The notes beneath the pieces are model-generated. The model was not told where the DNA came from, searched no databases, and saw nothing but the letters and a program-made list of their open reading frames with translations. DNA of 64,000 bases from positions 1,912,501 to 1,976,500 of the forward strand of contig JBAJFG010000370.1 in the NCBI GenBank assembly GCA_037903475.1. Direction: 5' to 3'. The position numbers and the translations under genes were made by a program. The stretch is from Ancylostoma caninum. Its lineage: Eukaryota > Nematoda > Chromadorea > Rhabditida > Ancylostomatidae. How positions within the stretch are numbered: position 1 is the first letter of the stretch; every line of letters begins with the position of its first letter. This document shows, piece by piece, positions 13,001 to 24,847 of this stretch.

Positions 13001-13677
13001 ATTGGTTGGTTCATCCAGCTGGCCAATCACAGAGGTCGTCAGCACCGCCCTACCCAACACAGCGTTCAGCACTTGGAATTTTGGCTGAAGAAGCCATGCT
13101 GTGTCCTGCCAGGTTCTGTGGAAACAAAAAAAAACGGAAATGCAACTTTACATACATATTTCCTGCGCAAACCCTTGGTTAGCTTTTCACAATAAAACGA
13201 GTCTAGGCTTTATTACACGCCTAGAAGTAGTTCCTTGGAAGAATGAGACATCATCCACATGGAGCACTACTCATTTGGAAAAGCTGATTTCCAATCGATG
13301 GGCCAATGTAACCGTTCACTCCCCCTCTCCCTCCACACCCCCGAAGGCACGCGACCGCGCACAGATGAGTGAGACATCATGGGTTCTTGAGACAAGTCAA
13401 GAACAGTAAACAGTGATCATCGATATGTATCTCTTTCACAAGTGGGGATGGTCGACTGCAAGCACGAAGCAACCACTAAACCAACGAGAACACAACGTTT
13501 CGAATATTCTCGCGCTAGCACCACATCGACCTGTGATTGGTCAAAATGTGGTGGGCGGGGCTTTCTGCAAACCTACACGTGGTTGTTCCATTTATGTTTT
13601 CAAATAAAAATGACAGAATATTGCTTTAGAGGGATGTAAATATGATATCATTCCACGGATTGTTTCAAGATGTTTCT
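10080..13677. other. No gene assembled; scattered exon-like pieces
   Basis: A signal-peptide-like minus-strand frame (10316-10597) and a plus-strand frame at 12513-12782 are open but could not be extended through splice sites. Near 12458 a short frame starting MPCTLCAKHSA runs in phase into GTGAGT at 12491, which could be a first exon, but no partner exon was found. CCAAT-type words (GATTGG or CCAATC) and one GC box occur between 12.9 and 13.6 kb. Confidence 0.35.
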
Positions 13678-14661
13678 TTAGCATACTGGAGTAACATATA
13701 GACCAAAATTGGCAACGAACTCACAGCAAAGTGGATACCATCCGCTTTCGTGGACACTCTCGTACATTTGAGGATTGCGTCGGCGATGCAACCAACAGCC
13801 GTTGCACAGAAGGCAGCAGAAGAAAGAGAGGAGAATTGATAGTATAATCGAAACGATTAACCCTATTATCAGAAGAGTGTAGTCGATCCTGAAAATTTTT
13901 CCTCAAAAATAGGGGATAGCGGAAGATACGAAATCCTCTGGACTCACTGGAAAGTGCTTCCGTAGGCTACGAATCGTTCCGCTCGACCATGCTCGACTCC
14001 ATTGTCGATCAGCGCCCGCTCCTCGGGACCACAACAGTAGTAGCCCTAGGCTGTTGTTTATACCAAGAATCTCCACATAAAGTTCTATTTATTCATTTTC
14101 ATTTATCTTTACAGTTATCATTTTTTATAGTCTGATTTTTTTTCATTCCATTGAACTCGAAAAGTAAGGCGAGGAGCATGTAAATCCTTGAAAGAATCGT
14201 TAACCAATCGGTATAAAAGTTCTGACACCTGTCTTACTCTGTTTTTGGGCACCACTTGACCTTCACGAGCAGCGCAATGCCTTTTCAATACTATTTTAGA
14301 TGTTGATCATGTCGAAACAAAACGGGGCGGGTCATGTTTCTGTGATTGGTCCCTGCTTTGAAATGCCCTTGACCAATCACAACAATATGAGGCGTCCATT
14401 GCCCCATCGTGACCCACAGCTTATTTTATGTCCTAATTTCCAAAGAATAATACATTGAAATTAACATAATAACTGTAAAACTGTAAACAACAAGCATGAA
14501 AAACTCCTAACAAGAACGTAAAATCCGGTACAACAAGAAAAGTCTGTATTTTTGAAGAAGGAATGAATACAAAAAAGTACCTGATCCGCTCCTTCAAATG
14601 ATGGACAGCACTCGAAGGCACATTCCAAGACGTGGCCATTGGAGAAAGGTGGACATTTTAC
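13678..14661 (-). CDS. Type I membrane protein with Cys-rich ectodomain (Shisa/WBP1-VOPP1-like), 5' end missing
   Basis: Four minus-strand exons join with agreeing phases: 14661-14581 (27 codons), 14045-13948, 13888-13725 and 13685-13678. Acceptors and donors are good (ATTTAG, GTGAGT, TTTTCAG). The shortest introns are 59 and 39 bp. The predicted segment begins with a Cys-rich stretch (VKCPP, LECAFECCPSF, GYYCCGPEER). It continues with a 20-plus-residue hydrophobic helix (IIGLIVSIILSILL), a CCLLCNGC cluster, a basic WLHRRR stop-transfer and a short tail ending CLC. This order of Cys-rich outside, one helix and Cys/basic juxtamembrane resembles Shisa and WBP1/VOPP1 proteins, but the family match is by eye only. 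No signal-peptide exon upstream of 14661 was found, so the start is missing. I see the exons; the family is inference. Confidence 0.72.
14341..14381. promoter_or_regulatory. Inverted CCAAT pair inside an intron
   Basis: TGTGATTGGTC at 14341-14351 is matched perfectly in reverse complement by GACCAATCACA at 14371-14381, with a 19-base loop. Both halves contain a CCAAT box. It lies in the 535-bp intron of the membrane-protein gene. Function is not shown; it may be an NF-Y-type site or simply a hairpin. Confidence 0.4.
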
Positions 14662-15350
14662 CTAAATATGTCAAAGGTGTTTTTGGTCAGTGAACTATCA
14701 TTATTGTCAAAATCCCAAAAAATCTCTATTATTAAGTAATTTGGAGCTTTTACCATATTTTAAAGGGGTTATAACGCCTCTTTGCGCCAATCGCTTGCGG
14801 TCACATTCATCAACCACAATCTATTAAAAGTACAACTTTTCAGTCACAAAGGTTTCTCATTTATTTTATTGACAGTGAAAAACGGGGGTGACTACAGAAG
14901 TTTACAATAGATCAGACGAGCTCATCCCATTCAAACAGTGTCGCTCCTTGCTCACTGTTTGAAGTGAAGATATTTGCACACGAAAAGGGGAAGTCAACGA
15001 AAAAAAATACGGTCTTCAGTACAGCACATTGCAAAAATAACAAGGAACACCGTGGGCGGCAATTTGTTTCAACTCGAATACATGGTAGTAGTGTAGATAA
15101 CCTTCTTGAAAAACGACGACAGTAAGAGTATTTATGCCTATAGCTTGATCTACTTGTCTGTCGATCCGAACTCATCACTATCTCCACTATCACTCACTTT
15201 CTCCCATTCTCTCTTCTTTTTTTTTTGATTCTCCAACAGTATTGCTTTCTAGCTATCACCGTTATTAGAACACGTGTACGTCCCTAAGAAATAATGCATT
15301 GCGCATTTGAGGTAGCATGGCGAGTTCGAGCTCTGCTTAAGCCAAGCTAC
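14662..15350. other. No exon supported
   Basis: The missing first exon of the 13.7-14.7 kb gene would be expected here or further right. A minus-strand open frame at 14912-15193 ends in a hydrophobic stretch before GTGAGC, but its phase does not fit the next exon. Confidence 0.35.
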
Positions 15351-15729
15351 TATACATTGGACCGAATAGAAATCGAATGATTTTGTTATTTCAATAACCA
15401 GTTCGGGAAACAGTTTAAATGTCCAGATAATCGAAAATGAGAAAGCCCTAAAGCTCTTCTTCAGCCTTATACAGCACTGAATTTGTCTCTAATGGTGAAA
15501 CATTCGATTTTTCCATTTATTCGAAATGGAATATTTTTGCTTTCGAATATCGAAAACGAATAAATAGAAAATTCGAATGCTCCAACGTTGGATGCCAAAA
15601 CAATACTGTACGGAAGAAAAAGAGGGCTTCAGAGCTTTCTCAGTTTCAAACTCCCGGATGTTCAAATTGTTTAATGAATTAGTAATTGAAACAACAAAAT
15701 TATTCGGTTTTTATTCGGTCCAATGTATA
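15351..15729. mobile_element. Fold-back element, 379 bp
   Basis: The left arm begins TATACATTGGACCGAATA and the right arm ends with its reverse complement. Similarity continues inward for about 150 bases with moderate divergence. The centre is A+T-rich with a TTCGAA-containing hairpin. No transposase is present. The plus-strand open frame at 15577-15762 is formed by the right arm. Confidence 0.8.
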
Positions 15730-16779
15730 CAAGATACGTATGTGGAAATGTCAATTGCCTAGTTATTTCGAGATCTTTGAAGTTAACAAACATTTTCCGC
15801 TGAATTAGTCAGTCTCGGATTTTGCAAATCTAGACACATATTGGAAGCAAAGAAAAAAATCAAATCCAGAAAATGTTCCAAGAATTCTAGTTGAGAGTAC
15901 ATACTTCTCAGAAACCAGGGAAACAACTGCTTCTACGGGAAACGCACATGAGTAAAGTTTTTAAAGAGAATGACAGCGAAAAAACTAAAACTAATTGGTT
16001 TTTTTAACGTGCGCTTGGAAAAACTACAGAAATCCAATATCATGACCTAGTAATTATACAACAGTGCACAAAGTCCATGAGAAATGTTCTATGAAAAAAC
16101 CATGCAAATAACTATGAAATAACGGGCATTTTGCTTGCCCCACAACGATTACGAGCATGAAGATATCTTATGCGTAAACAACTGAACAGCAGGATTTTTT
16201 CTTCTATTACACTAGTTATACTTCACTCATTGGGAAAACAAGTTTTTTTTTCTGGGTGGATTATCGATGAATGTTGCTCTTTTTAATAATTTCCCATGTT
16301 GTTTCAAGAGTACATACATGATGAAACTCCACAAAGCAAAATGAAACAGAAACCTACAAGGAAGGCTTCGCAAAAATTTCTTCTCGGGGGAACCTCGTTT
16401 TGATTTCGATCCCTAATCGTATGACTGAGCAATTGTGAAAGAGGTTCCCACAATTTAGCTAAGGTATTGGAGATCCGTTGCGAGAGATCTTGACAGATTC
16501 TGCGAATCTGACTGAAACAGTGCACCTGCATCATCGATAATTGTTTTAGACCGGCATTTGTCACTCTTCATTCCCACTTAGATGCTCCAGCAACACAGTG
16601 ATGTCTCTCTTTTATTTTTTTTTAATTTTATTAAATCTCACAACTGATTTTGATATTTTGATGTCAAAGAAATCTTCACGACACTGATCGCAACTGCATA
16701 CACAACTCCTTACAAAATTTGAAGAAAAAAACCTCGTTCCCCTTTCTTTTTGGGGAGTTAGCGATGCTCGTTGCGACAG

Positions 16780-16956
16780 CTACCACAAGGGAGCTACGTA
16801 CATGGACCAATGATCGATATCACCGCTGCTAAGGCTCTTCTCTCGAAACCGAGAGTGTTTCTAAAGGTAATTTTCGGCGATCTGGTAAGGAAATATGCGT
16901 ACTATTATTACCAGCGTCGCCTGGAGACTACTTTGACTTTAAAATTCCAAAATTGA
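16780..16956 (+). CDS. Candidate two-exon fragment, unknown protein
   Basis: An exon at 16780-16866 of exactly 29 codons lies between an acceptor (GTTGCGACAG) and a donor (AAAG|GTAATT). It reads LPQGSYVHGP then MIDITAAKALLSKPRVF. A 48-bp intron ending TATTACCAG leads in phase to a short terminal exon at 16915-16956 ending TGA. The intron length and sites are typical for this genome. The peptide matches no family I know, and no upstream exon was linked. An in-phase read-through without splicing is also open, so splicing is inferred. Confidence 0.3.
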   Translation, partial: LPQGSYVHGPMIDITAAKALLSKPRVFLKVIFGDLVRKYAYYYYQRRLETTLTLKFQN

Positions 16957-18022
16957 TCCCGAGATAAGTCACTGTCCTTGAGAAGTGTCGTGGAACAGTT
17001 GAGATAAATGGATTCTTCAAGAATAAAGAGGCGAATGGCGAGAATTTACTCTTGAGTTTCTTACCTCGTACACTTGTCAGAAAATGAACGCCCAACAATT
17101 CAATCTATCCTTTTAATTATGTAGGAGCCAATCGAAAAATTCGGATTCTGCAGCCCTGCTCATCCTTCGTCTATGGTCTAGGACGTTGTGCGGTCCATAG
17201 TGCAGGCTTCGACTCCTCCCTGATCTTCGAAATTAACACAGCTTAAGCGTGAATTTATAGCTCGATGTGGATTACGAGTACGTTTCAAACATGGAAATTG
17301 TGTCGCGTTTGGCGCTGGCTACAAATGTTGCGTTTGGCGCTGGCTACAATTTTTTCAGCGCTATTGCAGAATCGAAAGGGTCTCAATCAAGAAAGCTGCT
17401 ACTATGCTCCACGCGGAGTGCAACACGCCGCCGTCGCCTCATGCTGATGCACTGATTTCAGTAGTTATCGATTTTGGGCGGGGCATCGCTGGAGTCGCTA
17501 GGACATGGCCTATCGGTTATCGATATGTATCAAAAGTGATGTCAACTGGGCGACGGCAGAGCAGGCTGCTGCACTTCACATGGAGTATAAATGGGCAATC
17601 ATCAGGGTACAGTCTGTTCAAAACGTGCAAGAATCAAAATGTTTCTAGTTTACAGATACAATGAGGTAAACCTGATTCAGATGCTGAGTCATATATAATG
17701 CCTCAAGTATTATTAATTCATGCATCATTTTGCTCCGCTAAAACATTGGAATTATCTAGTAGGGAGAAAAATATTATGAAACCAGAACCTCCAAAAAACT
17801 CTCAATTAATCTCTGGGCGGAACACCTGGCCAAATACAAATTGTACATAGAACCAGCATGACTCACACGTAATTCGCTGTTGATCCGCTAACCTCACGTT
17901 GCGAAATATACCTACAGTTAAAGCATTGCAGCAGTACAAAAGAAATTCTAGGCTATATTTCATGAGGAGGGAAAATCTGAACACCTTGAAGTTACCGACA
18001 AAACAGGCATCTAACAACGGAG
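16957..18022. other. No firm gene; 25-bp tandem duplication at 17305-17349
   Basis: GCGTTTGGCGCTGGCTACAA occurs at 17305-17324 and again at 17330-17349. The stretch 17400-17570 is GC-richer and contains GGGCGGGGC. No exon could be chained here. Confidence 0.4.
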
Positions 18023-18391
18023 GTGCAAGAGGCCCGGCTCGCAGATCGCAATGAAAACTATCTAGCTTTAATCTTTGTTTGAGTAGGTGCTATACTATGT
18101 ATTTCATTACTGCCCTCGGCTCCAAAAAATAGAAATCCCACCACATCACCATATGCGTTCCTGCCCTTGTCAATGATGCGGTGGCCAACTGAGGAAGATG
18201 CTGCACTGTGAGTCAGAGAGTCGAGAGTTTGAACCCCGCCCTGTGCACCCGTATTGCATTCTTGTTTTTTAGATTGATTTCTACTTTTTGGAACCGAGGC
18301 CAGTAATGAAATACATAATATAGCACCTACTCAAACAAAGATTCAAGCCAGATAGGTTTCATTCCGATCTGCGAGCCTGGCCTCTTGCAGC
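18023..18391. mobile_element. Fold-back element carrying a tRNA-like sequence
   Basis: Inverted arms of about 115 bases frame a centre of about 140 bases. The left arm has GCAAGAGGCCCGGCTCGCAG and later TTTGTTTGAGTAGGTGC; the right arm is its reverse complement with few differences. The centre holds the tRNA-like stretch at 18179-18249. This suggests a SINE or tRNA pseudogene captured between inverted repeats, or a composite element. Confidence 0.8.
18179..18249 (+). ncRNA. tRNA-like (SINE-type) sequence
   Basis: A box-A-like GTGGCCAACTGAGG is followed about 36 bases later by a box-B-like GAGTTTGAACCCC. This is the spacing of an RNA polymerase III internal promoter. The cloverleaf stems do not close well, so this is not a functional tRNA. 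It is best read as a tRNA-derived repeat remnant. Confidence 0.45.
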
Positions 18392-18462
18392 GCTCTTGTA
18401 AGTCAAAACAGAACCATTTCCCTGCCAATATATGTACCCTACCAGGGCTCAGATCTATCTTT

Positions 18463-18520
18463 GAGGTTACCCATGGTAAACCGTTAACGCACACAAATTT
18501 ACCCTTCTCTGGCACTGACC
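18463..18520 (+). repeat. Dispersed motif, copy 2 of 3
   Basis: TTACCCATGGTAAAC is followed by AATTTACCC and TCTGGCAC in the order and spacing seen at 162-220. It lies just outside the fold-back at 18023-18391. The upstream words CAGGGC and AGATC are also shared with copy 1. Confidence 0.45.
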
Positions 18521-21500
18521 AACTTTTAAGGAAGGACCAGAAATAGCCTGATTAGTTGGAATTTCAACTGGAAGTTGTTCCAAACATGTAAGAAGCCGAA
18601 AACTATCGTTTCCTTCTAAGGTAAAAAAATTGATCTGAGTTTCACTAATAAATTTCGAAAGCTGAACACACATATTGGCAGACAACAACCACAAGCGAGA
18701 AAAATTAGTCATTCCTAAAAATCAGAGAGGTGGTTTTAGTGATTTTATCTCCGAAAAATTATCCTGCTCACGTTGTGAATTTTGTGCATAAATATTCGAC
18801 TGTTTCCCTTTCTGAACGATTTAATGCACTTAAAACCGTTAAATTGTTCAGGTAATGTAGTTTTTGAAAGTCATATGTATTGTAGTAAAAAAACATCCAT
18901 TTTAACATCCATTCCTGAACCATCAATTAATCATCCTTTCAGAAAGAAGAACAAGCGGGAAATAAAACATAAATGTGGAGTTTTAACGAGAAAATACCTA
19001 TACTGATTAGTTCATTGAACAATATTAAATTTTTTGAAGTCCAGGATTTTCCGTGGACGAATGTTGATGTGTTATTCCAGTTTTGCACGATCTCTACTGG
19101 ATCTATCATTCATTTCCCACACAACTGCAGATGTTCTAGAAACCAATTTTTAAAAATTTAGATGGAGACTGATATGCCAACCTGTGACTCAATGTCATTT
19201 CAGACAATCGATGAAGTGTTTCAACATCGAAGTTTTTGAAAATTTCCATCGATAGTTCAGATGCAACAAATGACCACGTTATTTTTTAGAAAAAGGAAAA
19301 TGAATAAAAGGAAAAAGAACCTTAGCTGTAATTTGCGGTAAAAAACAGAGGAGCGAGAGTAAACACGTGATACGGTGCAGCATCACCCCGGCGCGGTTAG
19401 GGAGGAGCTCCCCGATGGCGGCGGCGTGTGATAGACGGAAGAGAACTGGTTCAGCAGTCAGCGAGACGCCCCCGGTACCCGACGTTTGACACACACTCTC
19501 GCGCATCACTTGGAGCACTCTTGAGCACTGGGCCAGACGTCATCGTCTGATTGCGCCATGGCAAGATCCATAGCGATTTTGATAGCGTGGTTGCAAAATT
19601 ATTTCGAAGACATCAAAGTATAGAGTGATGCTTTAGCTTTGCCATACGGCAGTAAGCAATGCAAGTATAGCAGACTTCAACGGGGTACGACGAACGCGTT
19701 CGAAGAGAATTTAAGTTCCCCTCTCATACAGAATGGAGTTTTCCTTGGCCAAAATTTGATGGATCCCCCTACCGAGAACACATCTGCTCATTGTTGGCTA
19801 ATATCATTCAATTGTGCAAAATCAGTTTGTTTCGAATGGGGAAAATCGCCCAAACTGAGAAGATGGAGAAACATCAATGGTCTCGAGAATGAATCGCGCT
19901 ACGCGAGGAGGTGAAAAATTCGAAAATCCAGAGAAGCCAGCATTACGAAGCTCCGATAACTGTGCGGACAATCAAGCTACACTCCTAGTATGTTCATTAT
20001 CTAGTCTCGGCTATACTAATGGCGAACACTAGCCCGGAACGATTGTACTTATTTGTTGTAGGACCTTGATTGTTGTGTGTTTGAAGTGACCCAGAATGTT
20101 TGATCTAACAATTTAACTGTTGTGATCTACTCTGTAGGTTTTAGAATCAACTTAACTGTTGTGATCTACTCTGATGTTGTGGTAAATAAACACCACCACT
20201 GTCGCTGTATGTATTTGTATTCATATGTACGCTTCGCTTCAGCTTACACTACCGGACAGCTACAACACCTATCATTTTGCTCTGTATGACATCCCACTCC
20301 GAACAGTTACTGTACTCGTCATCGCGCTTGGCGATGCGTGGCTTACTGTAAGTAGATGTATGCCAGCTTTGTATTGATGATAGCAGAGATCGGACTCGTC
20401 CATGCAATTTAACCCGCCTGACTGATCCTGCGCGTTTTTCTGTTGTGCAGTATTGGCGGAACCAGGCACAATTTAAGTTCTATAAGACTGCCTATCGTGG
20501 ATTATTCTCGCCGATGTTGTTCAAATCTTCACTGGTCATAAAAATCTTTTGTGCTCGCGGTTGTGGTGGCTCAGATCTGGTGTTGTTAAGTACCTGTGCA
20601 GTCTTCCAGCTTCTACTTTTTCACATTGCCGGTTGCAATGGGGCCATAACTCTAGTTCATTGAGCCTAATGGAGCGAATGGACTGTGCTCTATGGACAGT
20701 GCGCCCGATTTTCAAAAACAGAGAAGGACACTTGAGGATGTTCTTCCCTGTTCCTGTGGCAGAAGTGGAAAAAATCGATAAGATCAATAAACCGGTATCT
20801 TGGAGCAGGATGCCTGTCATATTCGTGTTTAGCGTATCGATAAAACCTTCGCAGAACTCTGTGGACAAGTTACATTCGACTACAACAGCCTTTCTTAAGT
20901 AAACTGTGAGGCATGCCAAGTAGAATAAATAACTCGCAATATTTCGTCCATGTTCTTCAGGTTACCAGCATGCAGTTAACTATTATATGCAAAGCCACGC
21001 ACAGTGTGTAATTTCGAACATCTAGCTGCTCAAAAATATTTTCTGGAAGACCTGTGAATAAATTCTTCTACTTTTTAGTATATATACTCTGCCTAGTCTG
21101 TTGCTTCCAGGCATAGCACGTGATCCATTTACGCCAAGGTTTTGCGGCAATTTCTAGTAGTTTTGTAATAGAGCCTCAGAGTACCGAAACATGTAGTGAG
21201 GAATAATTTTTGTGCAGCAGTCACATAAATTTCGTCTCTCTGTGTTTGCAACAAATAAGCGTGTAAAACATGCATGTGCATTCCAGTTTCAAGACTGCAT
21301 ACATTTTCACATGATGGGCCTGACGTGAGCTAACATATTAAACTGCTAGATATTTTACAGGAACGTGCAATTACGCAAATCGTTATCTTAGGACTGCTAC
21401 TGATATAAAAACCTAATCGATTCAAGAATATTAATTTACATGAATTTATTGTGAATGCTAGAAATTCCAATGGGATTTGTTAGGGGTGTGCTCGAAAAAG

Positions 21501-23880
21501 GTATTCGCCGGTAGGGTGGCCCAACATAGGATGTCTTTCAAGACAATATTATCCCATTTCTGACTGGTATTTTCTTCACCAAATATTCTATTCCGGTTAA
21601 TTTTTCTCTGAGTAGTTCTTCTTCTCTAATTTCAGTATTTTTTTATTCCAATTAAACCTCAAAAGCGACGCTTTGCTTTCCCTCACTCGCTCTCATGATA
21701 TGCGCTATTGGAGCGAGTCTAACAAATCCTAGATGTTGTGGACCTCGTGTCACGTAGCAGCATCATTTACCGTTTCCTGTAGTGACACTCTGAAAAAGGC
21801 TGAACCATGCTAAAAAGATCTGCCCAACAGAGTGGCAGTTTCGGCCTACATAGAAGTGTTTTCTGTAGTGATGAGCGAATGGTTGCAAGAATACCACGCT
21901 TGTATGCAAGAAGATTAGTGCTAGCCACTATACACTATTTTTTAGCCGGAAAAATTTGGAACTTTTTTGAATATCTAACCGAAAGTGTAATTGGGTCATG
22001 TGCTTCATCGCTCAATTCTCAAACAAGTTTTGATTTCTTCCCTGAGCCTGAAAAATGCGGCTACTAGGAAATATGAAAGTTTGTTCCAAGATCTATCAGA
22101 AGAATTCTAAGTGAGAAATTCAGACGACAAAAGAGACGGCAGAGACAGCTCATGAAATACTCGTCTGTCTTACGTTGGCGTTGTTGAACTGAAATGGTAT
22201 CTTTTCGTTATCTAATCATGCCCCGACAGGTGATCGGTCGCCAAAATACTACTTGTATTGTGTGCATGGACTACTGACAAATACTTCGGTGCAGTAATCG
22301 CGACGTTTTATGGTAGGTCGAAAAATACATTTTGAGCGGCTAGATTTACGAAACTGCAGACTATGCCACGCCGGTCCTGGCAAGAATGAGTTTGCCGGAG
22401 AAGCAGCCTATGTAGCATGTCACGCCACGTCGTACGATCTATACGGCAGGCAACCGATCTATCTGAAAACGTCTTGGTGGTCATATTTCTTTTGATTCGT
22501 TCATTTGTGCACATTCATTGTAGTCGATCCTCGCTTTCGATGTTGCCCAATTTCCACTCATTTTGCCATTGCTCCTAATAGTATTTCAGAAGTCAAGAGC
22601 CACCTCGCCGTCCCGGTCATCCGTGCAGGAAAGATTAGGCCGTCGCTAAGAGCACTGCAGAAGAGTCTGCCCTGGTTTATCTCGTCTTAAACGCTACTTA
22701 CTGGGGTTGGTGTTTTTAAGGAGGGTTCTTTTTCAGTGGCCTATTCGCATGATAGCATTGGGCAAGCAGTGAGCCATACCGCAAATGAACTTTCAAGGGA
22801 GAAATCTCTTCGAAAGTTCCGCTAGTGAGTCCAGCGACTAGGATGGACTCTCTGGTTTTCTGAATTTTGTGCTTCTGAAGGCAAAGATTCTGTTTATTAT
22901 GCACTAGGTAGTTTTATGAACTATCACTTTGTGTTTGGAAACAGAAATTTGTATTTTATTTAAAGGACTACTTTTTTCTCTTATGTGGAACTCATGCATG
23001 CTTATTACAGCACGTTTTCACCTTTGGAAGTACAGCTTCAGTATTGCCCATCTTCTTATGTTTTGCACTTCACAAGGTTGATTTTCTATTGAGCTCGCTT
23101 TCTTCATTCGATAAGCATATCAGTGATCTTTGCAGGTGCAAAACATGAGCGGAGGTGCGAGGAATGGCTGCAGGGGTGAATACGGCGTCGCAGGTGATTC
23201 TGCCGAAGGCGATTGATTCACTTTGATTGTCCGTGCACACATGAAACTGTACATGTTTACGAGAGGGGGAGGGGGGTGGTGAGGGAAGGAGCACGAAGAA
23301 CGAGGGCAGTGAAGGGGATGGGCGATGGTGGAGGGAAAGGCAGGTAGGAGGTCTAGGTATTCGGCCTGGGTAGGAGCCTTTGGCTGGGGAATGGGGTAAC
23401 CGGGAGGGGGCAGGGTAGGTAGCACTAGCATTTCCAGTTGTGCTGGGGGTTACTGATGGCGATGCAGGTTATCGGCGGGGTTGTAGGTTAGGAGTTACTT
23501 GATGGAAATGAGCGAATGCGAAACACAAAACATAAAAGTGAACGTTTCATTGAAATGAGGGGCTCTATATAAACGAGCAAGTGCGTCCGATACTTCTTGG
23601 TTTGATAAAAAAAAAAGATTAGATACTGGGTTCGTACGAAAGTTTAAGAACAACGAAAATAACGAAATTTACGGAAGAAAAGTGTTCAGGATTAGTCAAA
23701 ATGCACAAAATCTGGACGAAGAATTTATTAAAATACCAAGCTATCAATATGCTTTCAATATAGAAATATTCCCATCTGTATAGCTCTATCAGACATGTGT
23801 ATCGACATTTTTCGGAAGTAGATAGCCACTTCCTCAGCCATGATGTGGTGTTCATTCCAAATCTTCCCAAAGCTACATTT
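18521..23880. other. No gene assembled in 5.3 kb
   Basis: Items seen: a possible signal-peptide first exon on the minus strand at 19383-19321 (MLHRITCLLSLLCFL, then GTTCTT), downstream of a CpG-rich stretch, with no partner exon. There is a 22-bp direct duplication at 20113-20134 and 20152-20173. Long open frames occur on both strands at 20536-20919 with no splice support. There is a G-rich, low-complexity tract at 23260-23420. None amounts to a supportable gene. Confidence 0.35.
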
Positions 23881-24263
23881 TCACGACGAGTTACATCTCG
23901 CCTTCGAAGACGTCTGTACTGGAACTGAAATTATGAACCAACGATTGGTATCTCATTACATTGTATTCACAACGGCGAACCTCGATATTCATTAGGCCTG
24001 CCATTGCCACGGCTGTCATTCCTTGGAGTACATGCGGGAGGCTCTCCAACTCTGAGTGTTTTTGACTGCCGAAAATGTTTCATAGTCGTCTGTAAGCATA
24101 ATAGGACTTGTTCGTAATCGACTATAGATGGACTTGTACTCACCCGTGGTGGGTCTCTGCCAAGTTTGTTATCCGCTAATCTTCGCCCATATATTTGCAT
24201 CACATCGATCGGAAAGGTCCCTGCATCCATGTACTCTCGAAGTACTCCAGGGATCTTCAACAT
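23881..24263 (-). CDS. Small spliced gene, unknown 90-residue protein
   Basis: Three minus-strand exons join in phase: 24263-24144 (40 codons from ATG), 24089-23981 and 23924-23881 ending TGA. The introns are 54 bp (GTGAGT to TTACAG) and 56 bp (GTTCGC to TTTCAG), the size typical here. The start reads MLKIPGVLREYMDAG and exon 2 is basic and polar (PRNDSRGNGRPNE). AATAAA on the minus strand lies at 23729-23724. No domain, signal peptide or helix is recognised. Exon 3 is also open for about 100 codons in another frame. The opposite strand is unusually open through 24128-24375, so strand assignment rests on the better splice sites. Confidence 0.42.
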
Positions 24264-24847
24264 TGGTCATGAGCAGGATGATCCGCTTCCACTGGTCGTG
24301 TTTTCGGAGCTTCTACGAGATCCAAATGCTCTCTTGGAAGAGAAGGAAGTCCTTCCAGCGTTTGCTACCACTTAATTATTAGACTGTGTCATTGTCTCTC
24401 TTTAAATTCTAAAGTTATATTGAAATTTTGTGGTCTGTTCAGTTTTCGTTCCGTGCATAAACTTTATACGAAAACCAAACATTAATGTAGGTTCCTCCCT
24501 GCACTTTCCTTTCCTTTAAGAAAGTGCCTCAGAGCAAATTTGTTTCTGTTGCCTGAGATAGGTACCACGAGCACCCTTGCTCCAGGCAATCGGGAAAAAG
24601 CCTTCTCGCAGCATTAATGGCTGCTTGGAATTAAACTGTTCACTGAAAAATAGAAGCAGTTCTAGCTCGTATGGGCATGCGACTTACATGTTCAACGTCC
24701 AAGACAATTCGGATCTCCAAATCATCTTCCGTGTTTGCCAATTCCAGCGCCTCTTTCATCTCCGCTAAAATAATAATGTAGTCCTGCTTTCTTTTGTGGT
24801 ATGATAAGGCGAAGAGAAGACGGACCTAGAAGATAGTAGAGTACGTA

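Noticed and set aside
20536..20919. Overlapping 117- and 127-codon frames on opposite strands
   Set aside because: Neither has splice sites, a recognised domain or a believable start. Composition permits both.
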